Below are positions 1-11,892 of a stretch of DNA of 64,000 nt, in pieces. The DNA is from Coriaria nepalensis (taxonomy: Eukaryota > Streptophyta > Magnoliopsida > Cucurbitales > Coriariaceae). The stretch lies in assembly GCA_027186245.1 (NCBI GenBank), contig CP114497.1:999501-1063500 (forward strand). The letters are read 5' to 3'. Within the stretch, counting starts at the first letter, position 1, and each line of letters opens with the position of its first letter. Position numbers and translations under genes: made by a program. Below the pieces are notes generated by a model. The model did not search any database. It was not told where the DNA came from and saw nothing but the letters and a program-made list of their open reading frames with translations.

Positions 1-1110
1 GATACGGAGAATTTTTTCAAATCCTCCAGTGAGTAAATTATGTGTATCCTGCTTTTTATACAGGATAGCATCATTTGTGATTTGTGAATAGAAAATACCA
101 TCAATATTAGTGGTTAAAAGTTAAAACCCCCTATCACCGTGCTTGTTTCTGCAACACCTTTTACATCATATATAAAGTGCAAAAGCCAGCAAGCTGGACA
201 AACCATCTTTTATGGACGGATTTAGGTACTAAAATTAAACTATTATTTACAGTGAAAAAGGCATTGAACAGTACAGAAAATCAAGTAAACATAAAGAGAG
301 AAAACAGAAAATCACCTCTGAAAAGGCACAGGCGCGCACAATGTGCTTGTGTTCAAAAGAGTGCAATTCATCTCCAGTTAATGCATCCCATAATTTCCTG
401 CACATATGATGCAAAACCTTATATACTTCGACCATTTCTATGAAATTCCTAATTATAGATTACATTAAAAAGAGCATAACAAAACAAAAACATGCTGGAA
501 AATTTACATCTATCTGGCCTACAGTACAGTCATAGACATGATCAGAAATGTGATTTTACAGAGCACAATTACTTAATACTTCCTCCATCAGAACAGTAAG
601 TAGCTATGGCAGTTATAATGAATGAAAAAATTTCTCAGATCATAATCCAAGAGTACTTACTATCAACTACTAAAGTTTGTAAGAGAAAGTAATTTCCCCA
701 ACATATGATCAAGTACTCACGCAGAAAAATCAGCAGAGGCGGAAGCAGCTCGTAAAGCATTAGTGTCAAGGCAGCAGCTCCACACTGCACCCTTATGTCC
801 TTCAAAGGTTCCTATCCAATCTCCAGTCTCTCCATTTCTCAACATTGGACTAGAATCTGCAAAATTTCACATGATCAAATCCATAAATCAATCAATTTTC
901 TACAGCTAGAAATTGAGAAATCAATATGTGACTTCCCTTAGAGAATCCGTTTCTCAAAACTAAAAATTCAAATTGAGAAATTGCGAAGATACCTTTGCTG
1001 GCACTGATGAGGAAAAATCCGTCAGGCGTGATGGGGCTATAGAACAAATCGACGACCGGCCGTGAATGTCCATGGCAGACAAGCGGTACGGCCAATTTCT
1101 TCTTCTCCAT
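1..1110 (-). CDS. STRAP: STRAP-like WD40 protein, 5' part (runs off the window start)
   Basis: Serine-threonine kinase receptor-associated protein, a WD40 propeller. Exons in coding order: 1110-993, 856-721, 397-316 and 48-1 (truncated by the window edge); phases join exactly (118+136+82 nt = 112 codons). The product opens [20 protein letters not shown], a very conserved start, and continues through [35 protein letters not shown] and [12 protein letters not shown], so about the first three WD40 blades are present. In animals the family modulates TGF-beta and SMN signalling; the plant role is less defined. An upstream in-frame ATG exists but lacks the family signature, so the start is placed at 1110. 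The remaining blades lie outside the window. Family call is sure. Confidence 0.93.
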
Positions 1111-2754
1111 TTCTCCTCCAAAATTGTCCGGATCAAGTTCAGGAAAAAAAGAAAAGTAGGGGGGGGGGGGGATGAAAACAAAATCTCGAGCTTTAACAGG
1201 AAAAAAACAGTAGTCGCTTCGATGATTTGAAGATAGACGAAACACAAGATCAAATTCACAGAAACTATATCGAAAGCTTCTAAGAAATTTAGGGTTTTTT
1301 TCCCCTGATCTAGTTGATAAATTCAATTCGTCGTTCTTTCCTTCACTACGAAAAATGTCTGAGAAATACTTAATTTAAAAAAAAAAAAAAAAAAAAGAAA
1401 AAGAAAAAGAAAAAGAAAAAGAAAAAGATAGAGAAGTACAGAGGGCAAAGAGCAGAGAAAATATGGAGGAAAAACCAGTTTTTATACTGTGCATTTTTCC
1501 CCCCCTTCTTTTTCAGACCTTATTTTTCTATATAAAAAATAAAAAATAATTAAAAAATAATAATAAAATAAAATATTTTTTTTACTACGGTAAGAATATA
1601 CCCACATCATTTTCACCTTTGACTTCTAACTCTTATATTATCTACCTTCAAAAAATTTCTTCAAACGTTTACATTTTGGCCAAAAATAATGTCACGATTG
1701 AAATATTTATCGGTTAATTTTTTTACCTTAATAATATAATATATTATAATAATAAATATATCATATTAGTAATTAAATTTAATAATATATTATGATAATA
1801 ATTAAATTTTTTTTTTAAAAAAGAGGAGTTAATTACTATCGACCGTTTTATTTCAAATATTTAACCACTAAAATAGTTGGTTAAACCGAACGTTTTAACT
1901 TTTTTTTCTCATCCCTAATCATACCCTATGAGCCTAATAGAAACAAAACTCTATGACATCTACATCCAACTATATTCATGTTAATACGGAAAATTCTATC
2001 CATTTAGATGTGTATAAAATTTTTTAATTAATTAATATTATTAATTTTTAATTTTTAATATAATATCAAAATCGGATTCTAAATAAAGTAAATATGTCTA
2101 CATTCTATTTTATAAAACATCATTTACACATTATGCCATCTATCAAGTCTTCTGAATGATCAACTCATAATAAAAAAGAAATATTGAAATTATTTCATAT
2201 TATTTAAAGAGAAAAAATCTGATAAATTTATAATTAAAAATTTTTATAGAATCTTTTACAAGTGGAGTCTAATATTCTTAATAAATACTATATTAACATA
2301 GATACGGAGATGGTTAGCGTTGATTGCATGTAATTTGCCTAATGCTTATGATATATGGTGGCATCCTAATTAACGGTTAACATTGTGTACGTACGTATGA
2401 TCAGTATTAGCCACTCCATATTTTCTAATGATTTTTAACTTATTAATAATTAATCGTTAATTAATCGAATTGGTGATCATCATACAATATCATCCTAATT
2501 AAGTTTATAGGTTTACGAAAGGACGATGGTTAAGCCTTTCAATGTAAGAAAAACTTTTGACCTTGTCCAGCTCCAAACAGCAAATCAATGACAAATTGAG
2601 TAGCCCTTCATGATTCATAATCAACAGTTAACTGAAAACTTAAGGTATCATCTAACATGCAACAAATGATGGAAGAACTCAGATATAAATAACCATGATT
2701 ATCTCATTCTAATCAATATCCAAACTAACGCACAAAGTATAAGTTACAATATCC
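1111..2754. other. AT-rich intergenic region with STRAP promoter
   Basis: No gene seen. It holds the 5' UTR and promoter of the minus-strand STRAP gene, including a 13-G run near 1159-1171 and an A/GAAAAA purine tract at about 1375-1430. From about 1500 on it is very AT-rich. The end carries the promoter of the first defensin gene. Confidence 0.7.
2684..2690 (+). promoter_or_regulatory. TATA box of first defensin gene
   Basis: TATAAAT lies 71 bp before the ATG at 2755. It is followed by AACCATGATTATCTCATTCT, a block repeated almost unchanged near 10509 before the last paralogue and in weaker form near 8459 (ATTATCTCATTC). The core promoter and leader were therefore duplicated with the genes. 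Confidence 0.55.
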
Positions 2755-3328
2755 ATGGATAACTCTCCTGCAACTATGTTTACTTTATTTGCCTTCTTCT
2801 TCACCTCCATTCTCCTTCTGGGCTTAGGTTAGTGTATATGTAATTGTACTTTTATAGTTGTACATAAGTTTTGATTGATTAGAGTACGTACTTATTGTTT
2901 TTCTCGATATGGTATCGACTATTGATGCATGTGCAGTGAAGCAAGCAAGTGGGAATGTGTGTGAGATGACGGAGCGACCGAGTAAGACATGGCAGGGGCA
3001 ATGTTATATGGAAACAAGCTGCGACAGGAAGTGTCAAAAGTGGGAAGAAGCCGATCATGGAACATGTCATGGAGGTCTCAACAGAAGATGTGTTTGTTAT
3101 TACAAGAACGAATCATGTGGTGGTGGTGGTGGTGTTAGTTCCGGTATTGATCATGGAGCTGCAGCTTCTGGTTCTAGTACTGGTACTGTCCAGCCTTCTG
3201 CTGTCATGATTCCCGCTCAAAGAGGTAGAAACAATCCCACTACTCAAGCAGCTCCGGCCACTGTTAATCCAGCGGCTGCTTCAATCGCCGAGGAAGATCT
3301 TTCTCTTGATATCTCTAATGTCAACTGA
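2755..3328 (+). CDS. Secreted Art v 1-like defensin with Ala/Ser/Gly-rich C-terminal tail
   Basis: Exon 1 2755-2827, intron 2828-2936, exon 2 2937-3328 (154 aa). Exon 1 encodes a hydrophobic signal peptide (MDNSPATMFTLFAFFFTSI), and the phase-1 intron right after it is the usual plant-defensin architecture. The mature domain has eight Cys with the motifs ERPSKTWQGQC, SCDRKCQKWEEADHGTC and RRCVCYYKNESC. The pattern is closest to the mugwort allergen Art v 1 and sunflower SF18 type (defensin plus extension). A tail of about 69 residues follows: Gly5, then Ser/Ala/Thr/Pro-rich, ending acidic (EEDLSLDISNVN). Expected secreted or vacuolar, with antimicrobial or reproductive roles by family. The function of the tail is unknown. 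Confidence 0.88.
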
Positions 3329-3693
3329 TTACCAGTGGCCAGCTAGCAGTTGATTGTCCTTTGAATAACTAATCATGATAGCAAAATGTGATATCTTCTT
3401 GTATGTGTCATTTGCTATGATGTGGGTTTAGGTATACAATAAATAATTGTGTGTGGCATTTATGTGTATGATATGTCCACATATGAATCTTATGTTTTAG
3501 AATTAGTGTTTGTATTTCGAACCATTATGTATTTGATTTAAAGATGACATGTTTTCTTACATTTCTTTCTCTTTTGGATATATATCCAATCACATTGCAC
3601 AATTCTAAATCACATTCGGAATAATTATTAACTCATTCGTACATCAAATAGAATCTCATAATAGCTATTAACATCAATGACTAATCATCAATC

Positions 3694-3732
<39 letters not shown>

Positions 3733-4145
3733 CCTATCCCTTCATTGCCCATATAATAATTATTAGTGGTCGAGCAATTTTAAATGAACGTAACATGAAA
3801 TATAAACAAAATCATAAAAAAAAATCATATTTAATATGATAATTAAGCGTATCAAAATATAGTACCGATATTAATTAGAATGAGATCCTAATTATTAATT
3901 ATTTTCGATGCATTAAATAAAAATATATCTTTGAATGAGTCAAATTCATTAATAAGATTGTAAATACCTCTTTTCCATGTAATTGGAAAACAAAACAAAA
4001 AAAAGAGGATAAATTAACGTCCCTTCATGAGTGCAAAAGAAAATAAACTAAAATACTATAAATATATGGAAGTTTTCCAAGTGCCTCTAAAGGCCCCGAT
4101 TCTTGTTATCATAAAGCACTTAAGCTAGCAACTCAACATAAAACA
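3329..4145. other. Intergenic, with AT microsatellite
   Basis: 3' region of the first defensin gene, a (TA)n tract around 3700-3730, and the promoter of the next gene with a TATAAATAT near 4057-4065. No coding signal seen. Confidence 0.6.
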
Positions 4146-4822
4146 ATGGCGAGTGTCACTCCTACTGCATCTATTACAACATTACTTGCTATCTTCTTCA
4201 TCTTCGACATTTTTCTTCTAGAACCGGGTGAGTTGTCCTGCTGTGTATCATTACTCAACTTTAATAGATTGATTATAACATCAATTAATTTGATCGTCTA
4301 ACATAATTTCAACATTCTATTATAAGGGCAGAAAGGGGCCACACAATTACATGTAAGCAACTACTCCATGGTCGAGCAAGTAAAACATGGAACGGACCGT
4401 GCTATAAGAAAACAAGTTGTGATCGTAAATGTAGAAGCCAGGAAAACGCAGATCATGGAGCCTGTCGTGGGGGTTTGATTTTTGGAAGGTGTGTTTGTTA
4501 CTACAAGAAAGAGCCACAATGTACTCCTACTGATGTTGGTGCTCATAATTCCACTGTTCATTATGTTTCTAGTACTATAACCGAAAACGATTATAACAAG
4601 ATGCAAGAAAATGCTACGGCGTCGTGTGATACGGGATGTTTTATGGAGCAACCGAGTAAGACATGGCATGGACAATGCTTCAAGACTACAAATTGTAATG
4701 AACAGTGTCGAGGGATGGAGAATGCTGCTGGAGGAATGTGTCGTGGACTTCTCAATAAAAAATGTTTTTGTTACTACATGTTGTCTTGGGAAGAGCTACT
4801 CCCGAAGTCTATTCCAGTGTAA
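4146..4822 (+). CDS. Double-domain secreted defensin-like protein
   Basis: Exon 1 4146-4227 (signal peptide MASVTPTASITTLLAIFFIF), intron to 4331, exon 2 4332-4822; 190 aa, phase 1 junction as in its neighbours. Two defensin domains in one chain. Domain 1 has the full eight Cys (RASKTWNGPC, SCDRKCRSQENADHGAC, GRCVCYYKKEPQC). A linker of about 37 residues follows. Domain 2 has EQPSKTWHGQC, NCNEQCRGMENAAGGMC and KKCFCYY, but ends in MLSWEELLPKSIPV without the last Cys. Instead an extra Cys stands near its start (SCDTGC). This domain therefore keeps eight Cys in a changed layout. Probably secreted; whether the two domains are cleaved apart is not visible. Confidence 0.82.
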
Positions 4823-5479
4823 TCACATGATGTCCTGGAAATATTTGCTAGCTAAGTACGTATCAGATCCAGCTTCTTCCATTCTCCAAACTTGTCCAAC
4901 CTGCTTAATTAATAGCTTCAATTAGTCATTTTAGGTGGCAATATAAATAATTAATCATAGCATGTAAGTGCATATATCTTTGTGTACTTCGTTAAGTCTT
5001 TCTGTGAGCATAATGGCATCTTTTAACTTCAAGCTTAATCTAATCAAATTTTTTTTTTTAAATATGATTGCGACTGGTATTTATGTACTGATCTTTGGTA
5101 GATGTATTGAGATTAGTCCGGTCCGTAAGCACCGCCGGCTCGATCGACTCGGTCAATCCAAACTTATTTTTAGAAATAATCAAACAATTAAGTAAAACTA
5201 AGCCATGCATTGATACAAGTTTTGACCTTTCCAGCTTCTAATTATACAAATAAGACCGTTGAAAAAAGAAAATTTTATAAATAACCTTTCTAGACAACAA
5301 AAGGATTTCATTATTATTATTATTTATTTTCTCTTTTTCGAATACTATTGCTTCAAATGAAAACAAGCTAAATTAAAACAAATTAATGGAAGGAAGGATA
5401 TAAATACCCATAATGCCAATCAACCAAAAGATCAACAGGTACCAGAGACTCATAGCAACTCGACAAGAAAGCTCCATTA
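4823..5479. other. Intergenic; promoter of third defensin gene
   Basis: No gene seen. From about 5262 the sequence matches the region from about 6480, upstream of the next copy (TATAAATAACCTTTCT then GACAACAAAAGGAT). TATA box TATAAATA at 5399-5406, 74 bp before the ATG. Confidence 0.6.
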
Positions 5480-6056
5480 ATGGCGAAGAGTACTGCTCCT
5501 ACTACATTAGCTATTATATTCTTTTCCTTCTTCATCCCCTTCAGCATGCAAGGTGAGTACATATATAATTTAAGTACGTCGATAATCTCGGCTAATTCAC
5601 CATTTAATATAGTTTCGACATGGTAACTATGTTATAATGGCAGCAAGAGGTGCTACTGAGGAATGTACGGAGTTATTCGACATGCGACCAAGCGGAACAT
5701 GGCATGGACAATGTCACATAAGCTCACATTGTAGTCGTCAATGTCAAAGCCAGGAGAAAGCTAACCATGGAGCCTGTCAGGGAAGTTTTATCAATAGCAG
5801 ATGTATATGTTTCTTCAGCATCAAGGAACCATGTGATGTTGCGGATAGGAAGGAAGAACGTGAATATAGTAAGCAGTGCGCAAGATGTTATAGGGAGAAA
5901 CCAAGTAGAACATGGCGTGGACCATGTGTTAGGTCTTCAGCATGTCAGGAGCGTTGTCAGATATCGGAAAATGCTAGTCATGGAAGCTGTCGTGGAACAA
6001 CTTTCATTGCAAAATGTGTTTGCTACTACATGTCATCTTGGAAAGTTATCTCGTGA
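5480..6056 (+). CDS. Double-domain secreted defensin-like protein
   Basis: Exon 1 5480-5552 (signal MAKSTAPTTLAIIFFSFF), intron to 5643, exon 2 5644-6056; 161 aa. Domain 1 carries the eight Cys (MRPSGTWHGQC, HCSRQCQSQEKANHGAC, SRCICFFSIKEPC). A short charged linker (DVADRKEEREYSK) leads to domain 2 (EKPSRTWRGPC, ACQERCQISENASHGSC, KCVCYYMSSW). As in the gene at 4146, domain 2 lacks the C-terminal Cys and has an extra Cys at its start (CARC). The ATG at 5637 is in frame but would drop the signal peptide, so the spliced start is preferred. It was duplicated about 1.2 kb downstream to give the broken copy at 6705. Confidence 0.85.
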
Positions 6057-6704
6057 AGATTAGCTATAGGTTTTTAGTCGGACAAGTTGTTAACTAATAG
6101 CTTAATTGTTTCTTAATGGTATTGTAGTCTAAAATCTAAAATAACTACTCAAATGTGGAAAATTAGTAACGACATATAGTTAGTTTTTCTGTCTGAAAAT
6201 GTAATGAACTCTTCGTTTATGAATACGTATGTTCTTAAATGTAGGATACTTCAACTCTTCGTTTAGAGTTCCGGAATATTTGTGAATAGAAAAATATTGT
6301 CGTTTACGTTTATCATATTCTATGATATGTTCTCGTTCGTATGAATTTACTTCAATAAGTTATTTATTTAGGGTAAATCGAAATCAATGATTCAATATTA
6401 TCAAAAGCTTTTAATTAAACAATTTATTAATTTTTTTTAAAAAATTAAAATTAATAATCATTAAATAAGAAGGCCAGAAAAAGAAAAGCTATAAATAACC
6501 TTTCTCGACAACAAAAGGATACTATCATCTTTGTCTTTTTTCCTGGTCGAATAATAAAAGTAATTTAAACATTAACATTATTTCATCCACGCAAATGAAA
6601 AAGAAGGAAGGATATAAATACCAGGCCATAACGCTAATATTTAATCCAAAACATGAACAGGTAAAAAGTAAGAACCCTTGAACTAGCAACTCAAGAACAA
6701 AGCA
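6057..6704. other. Intergenic; duplicated promoter
   Basis: 3' flank of the double defensin gene, then a copy of its promoter from about 6480, including TATAAATA at 6613-6620, 92 bp before the next ATG. Otherwise AT-rich. Confidence 0.6.
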
Positions 6705-7186
6705 ATGGCGAAGAGTACTACTACTCCTACATTAGCTATCATATTCTTTGCCTATTTCTTCCCCTTCAACATGCAAGGTGAGTACATATATAATTTAAGT
6801 ACGTGGATAATCTCGACTAATCCACCAGTTAATATAGTTTCGACATGGTAACTATATTTATAATGGCAGCAAGAGGTGCTACTTCGGAATGCATAGAGTT
6901 CTTCAATACTCGACCTACCAAAACATGGCGTGGACAATGTCACATAAGCTCACATTGTAGTCGTCAATGTCAAAGCCAGGAAAAAGCTAACCATGGAACC
7001 TTTCAGGGAATTAAGTATTATCAATGGTAGATACACCTGTTTCTTCAGCATCAAGGAACCATGTGATGTTGCGGATAAGAAGGAAGAACGTGAACACAGT
7101 ATCGTGGAACTTTCATTGCATTGCAAAATGTGGTTGCTACTACATGTCGTCTGTGAAAGTGCTCTCACAAGGTGTCAATAGCTAAA
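6705..7186 (+). pseudogene. Decayed copy of the double-domain defensin gene
   Basis: Exon 1 6705-6777 and the splice sites are intact, and exon 2 starts at 6870 like its neighbour. The product reads normally to ANHGTF, where the fifth Cys codon TGT has become TTT. A small insertion then shifts the frame and TAG follows at 7028-7030, leaving about 77 aa with four Cys. The linker nucleotides are still recognisable (7062-7101). Most of domain 2, about 120 bp, is deleted, and only the AAATGTGGTTGCTACTAC end remains. Clear loss of function as a defensin. A short secreted four-Cys peptide might still be made. Confidence 0.8.
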
Positions 7187-8521
7187 TAACTAGTCATATG
7201 TAATGTAGCAAATTAATTACGACATATAGTTAGTTTTTCTGGTTGAGAATGTTATGAACTCTTCGTTATAAATTGACATGTTCGCACTTCTCAGTGTGTG
7301 ATCTCCTCAGGTAACTCTTTTTAGCTTTTCCATCTCTTTTAAATTTCATCAAAAGTTTTAGAATTCACTTTTGGATTCTTTAGCTTATTATAGTTCGGCC
7401 GGAATCTTTGTGAATAAAAAAAAAAAATACTATCTTTTACGTATATTATTCCAGAAATTTGGGCTTCCCATGTTGTACTGAATATAAGGTTTATGTTTGC
7501 GATGTTGGATGATATTTACGGTTGATGTTGGAAAAATTTGCTACCCAAAAATTTAAGTAAAAAACTTATTATAGTTAAAATTGTTTTTATATTATAAAAT
7601 AAAATGAAATAAATAAAATACATATTAAGAAGATTAATCTAATTTTTAATTAATTAAAATAATTAAAATAAGTATAGATCTGAAATTTTTTTTTCGATGA
7701 ATCTACTGACTAGTAGACTGGATTAAGTGTAACTCGAGTAAAATAATAATAAATGAAAACAAAATTAAAAGTTAAAAGAAAGAAATACACAACTTAACTC
7801 ATCATTAATAATTTTACCATTTTATATTATTATTAATAATTTTACTATATTTAATAAACTTGACCAACTTGACTTATCATTGATTCAACTCGAAAGAAGT
7901 TGACTCGTCATTTTTGTAACTTTACTATATAGTTTACCGCCGCACACATAAATCATGGATTCGCCATTGATTATATTTTTACACTAATTTTGTAATTTAT
8001 ATTTATTCTTCTAATTAATTGTATAATCAAATCAAATTATGATACATAAAAATTAATATCTACGTGGCGAAATTCTATTCGACCTTGGCTTCTACTTATA
8101 ATATATATATATGTATATATATGTATATATGATGATTGGTTTGTTAAAACTAATTTAACGCAATAAACCTAGCTTCCACGCAATATTAACCCAAAATTAA
8201 TGTAAAGCTGATAGGTTAATTAGGAAGATATTTGTTACGTATAAAGCAAATAAGTCATTGGGTGAAACATTACATTCTCGACTTTCCAGCATCATATAAC
8301 AAAAAAAGAAAAAGAAAAAAGGAGTCCTTAACAATTCAAAGATCAATGATATATGATTAATTAATTAACATGACCTCTTCATCCTTCATGCAAATGAAAA
8401 TGAAAATGAAACTACACTAATCTAATAACCTAAGGACGCGACAATTGTATATAAATTACCACAATTATCTCATTCCGATCATCACCCGATTAAGCTCGAT
8501 ACTGATCAAGATCAAACAACA
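7187..8521. other. AT-rich intergenic region
   Basis: No gene recognised. It contains an ATATATGTATATATG microsatellite around 8100-8130 and the promoter of the next defensin gene (TATATAAAT near 8448-8455, then ATTATCTCATTCCGATCA shared with paralogues). Confidence 0.6.
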
Positions 8522-9071
8522 ATGGTGAAAAGTAGTAGTACTATTCCTAGTGTAACCATTACTTTCTTTGCTATCATCTTTACCTTCAACATCCTCCTAG
8601 ACATGGGTGAGTACTACAATTAACTAGCTGGTTTTTATATGATATGGTAGTTAGTTTCTAATTACTTTAATTAGGTTGATTTTAATCGGTTTCTAATTAA
8701 TTGCAGCAAGTGGAACTGCCTGTCAGATGGAAGAGAGACCAAGCCAAACGTGGTCCGGACCATGTTTTGCAGGATCCAAACGGAAATGTGATCTTAAATG
8801 TCAGAATTGGGAAAATGCTCATCATGGAGCATGTCACGTGAGCGGGCTCGGTAGAAGATGTGTTTGTTACTACAATCCCGAATCGTGTGATTCTGCTCCG
8901 GCCGCAGCTTCTGGTACTCTTAATGCTACTTCAACTATTGAAAATCCAACTCAAGCTGCAGTTTCGACCCCCGGAAATCTGACGGATCATCAAGAAGCTG
9001 CTCCGGCAGCAGTTAATGAAGCTCCGGCCGTCGAGAAAGATCAGTCGCTTGACATGTCCAATTTCGATTGA
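8522..9071 (+). CDS. Secreted Art v 1-like defensin with C-terminal tail
   Basis: Exon 1 8522-8606 (signal peptide, VTITFFAIIFTFNILL core), intron to 8706, exon 2 8707-9071; 149 aa. One eight-Cys domain: ACQMEERPSQTWSGPC, KRKCDLKCQNWENAHHGAC, GRRCVCYYNPESC. The C2-C3 loop is two residues longer than in the copy at 2755. The tail of about 65 residues is rich in Ala, Thr, Asn, Glu and Pro and ends VEKDQSLDMSNFD, nearly the same last residues as the gene at 2755, which hints at a functional tail. Same promoter block and intron phase as the rest of the cluster. Confidence 0.88.
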
Positions 9072-10577
9072 TGATTACAATATGTTGCTATCTTTATTAT
9101 CCGTAAGTGCATGTCCTAGATACAATCTTAGCTTGGTCGTATTGTCGTCTGAAATAATTAAGCCTACATAGCAAATTGTGACATCTCCATGCGTCATTTG
9201 CTATGAATCTTCATGTGAAAAAAAAGTTGTGTTTGGAATCTTTTGGTTCTTACTTCTATATAGATGGCATGTTTGTTAACCTGGGATTAACGTTGCTACG
9301 TACGATAAAGGTTTAACATTGATTAACCTTGGATTGAATTTGAATATTCATTCTGTCTCATTTTATCCTTTATTTATCTCTTTAAAGGAGGCATTGTTGA
9401 TTGAACTCATGACCACAGTTTAACCATAATCGATCAAGTGGTTAATCCCTTGCAATAAAAAATCTATACAATTAAGATAATCGAATTGAATTAACTAAAC
9501 TTCAGAGATTAACCGTCGCAAATACTAATTAATTAATCAATCAATCTCGATATATACTTCTCTTCAAGTTTCTTACTATCTTACTATGTATATACATGAG
9601 CGACAAGGGTATATTGGAAGCATGTTAGCCTGCTATTAAGAGTATTTTACTCTCACCATCATTAAGATCAAACTATATCATCCTTTTCTATAAGTGCCGA
9701 TGTAGATTGATCACAATCATTTCTATAAGGTCTCTGGCTCGTTTTTTTCTTTTTTTTTTTCCCTCTCAATAACGTTGAATAAGAATAAGCTTGAGTTTAA
9801 TATTTGTTCTGTTTCTATTAATGGATGCAATATTGTTAAGTAAATGGCATATATAGCATGAAATCGACATGTTAATCATGGTATATAATCTTTGTTTTGT
9901 TTTGTTTTGTCATCATATATTTTATCGTTTGGTGATAGGATATGTTTATTCTTAATTGGAAGTATTAATTATTGATTTCAATATTCAATAATTATAAATA
10001 AATATTGATCATTAAATTAATTTTAATCAAATTAACTAAAAAGTGTGTATATAGAATCTATCTCATATATATTATTATAGTTTTAATATCTTTTTAAGAT
10101 GCAAGTTCTAGTTTATTATTGTTTGATCATATGTAAGAGAAAGGGGTGTAATAATGTTGTTTGTTGATAGGAAGTCCAAAGAGGTTATAAACTTTCTTGG
10201 CCCAAAAAAAAAAAAAAAAAAGAGAGTTAATAGACTTAGGAAGGTTATTGATCTTAGGTTGTGTTCAAAACATTCTATAAGGTTGTTTTGTGGTAATTAA
10301 TTACTAATTAATAATTATTACGTAATGGAAGTAAAAATCTTACCATTTCCAGCACCATATCACAAATGAGAATCAAGAGGTGTACGTGTAAATTAATTTG
10401 AAAATCTATAATAGCCTTTCAATAATAACAAGAGTTTGACCCCAAAAAAAATAAAAATAAAAAAGTAATTAATGTTACGTAATGCAAGTGTTGTTGTATA
10501 TATATATAACCATGATTATCTCTCATTCTAATCAACCAAACACAAATTAAAGCACAAGTTAAGTTAGCTAGCAAGTA
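9072..10577. other. AT-rich intergenic region
   Basis: 3' flank of the defensin gene, a long AT-rich stretch with a poly-A run near 10204-10220, and the promoter of the last defensin gene (TATATATATAACC near 10499-10511 followed by CATGATTATCTC). No coding signal seen. Confidence 0.6.
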
Positions 10578-11084
10578 ATGGCGAAGAGAAACCCTGCAAC
10601 TATTACTTTCCGTGTCATCTTCTTCTTCTTCACCTTCATTCTCCTTCTACACATGGGTGAGAAACAATGTGTATATATATATATATATATATATATGTTT
10701 TTACTATTATGTAGTTTTATATAGAGTTTCTAATGTGATTAATTAAGTGTATAATTTGCAGCAACTTCGACGGCTGTTTGTGAAATGGAAGAGAGACCGA
10801 GCAGGTTATGGCAAGGACAATGCTTTAGGGAAACGAGTTGTGATCGCAAATGTCAACGCTGGGAAAATGCTGATTATGGAACTTGTCACGGGCTTAACCT
10901 ACTTAATAAGAAATGTATCTGTTACTACAAATCGGAATCGTGTGGTTCTGAATCTTCTAGTATTGTCGAATCTTCAAATACTGTCGCCGCGTCTGCTTTT
11001 AAAATGCCGATGCAAAGAGGTTTTCCGATGGTCGGAAATTACAAAAAAGCTCCGGTTACGGTTATGGCCGGTGTCGGAAACTAA
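10578..11084 (+). CDS. Secreted Art v 1-like defensin with C-terminal tail
   Basis: Exon 1 10578-10656 (signal, ITFRVIFFFFTFILLL), intron to 10761 containing a (TA)n run, exon 2 10762-11084; 133 aa. Eight-Cys domain: VCEMEERPSRLWQGQC, SCDRKCQRWENADYGTC, KKCICYYKSESC. The tail of about 48 residues is Ser-rich then basic (MQRGFPMVGNYKKAPV) and ends GVGN. It lacks the acidic SLD(I/M)SN end of the copies at 2755 and 8522, but shares the M(I/P).QRG motif with the 2755 copy. A second overlapping frame from 10747 is a shadow. Confidence 0.87.
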
Positions 11085-11892
11085 TTCTCCAACTCACTGT
11101 TATGTTTCTTCATATCTAGCTAGTGTCGTCTGAATAAGTAAGTAATTATAGAAAATTGTGATGTCTCAGCTTTTGTGTGCTTGCTATAACATGATGTTTT
11201 AATATCTATCAAATAATAAAACCATATATCATATGGTATGAACTTTATTTATGTCTTAAAATTTGTTTTTTTGTATTTTGGATCACTATATATTAAATAA
11301 AACCATATATTATATCTATTTTCGTTTAAAGATTATGTTTTTTTTTTTTTGTTTCTGTTGAATAATTTATTTCTCAAATATATTTTCAACAATTTTCCTA
11401 CCTTATTTAGAATTTCCTCCTATAATGTAAGTTAAAAAAAAAAGAAAAAGAAAAAAAAAAAAGCCCCTTTGCTGACTCACTCTGCCAAGTCATCACCTAC
11501 GAGAAAACGAGGCTCTTCGTAATTAAAGTGGATTAAAAAATGACTCGTAGATTAAAAAGGCAAACAAGGGACCCGTCGATCATCTAATCCGTTCCTTCCC
11601 TTTCCTCCTAATTAGCTACAACCACAACTACTTTTTCTAATTTGTTATCCCTCTTTGTTCAACCATCAAAGGTAAGAAGACCTTCAACTTTCCAATTTCC
11701 AACTCTTCGATACCGTTCGATTAAATGAACATCGGAGTAGAAGCAGTAGGTTTCAAGATCTTACAGTAGAGCCGGCCGCAGATGATTTCAAACCTTCACC
11801 TGTCATAAACCTTCAAAACCACTCTTAGAATTTCACTCAAGTCTGTGTGCGGCTTCCCTTCTTCTTCTTCTTCTTCAACCTTTTGATTTCTG
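11085..11892. other. Intergenic; end of defensin cluster
   Basis: 3' flank of the last defensin gene, A-rich tracts near 11434-11462, then less AT-rich sequence with a CTT repeat (11860-11877) that looks like the leader of the gene remnant starting at 11893. No intact gene. Confidence 0.5.
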
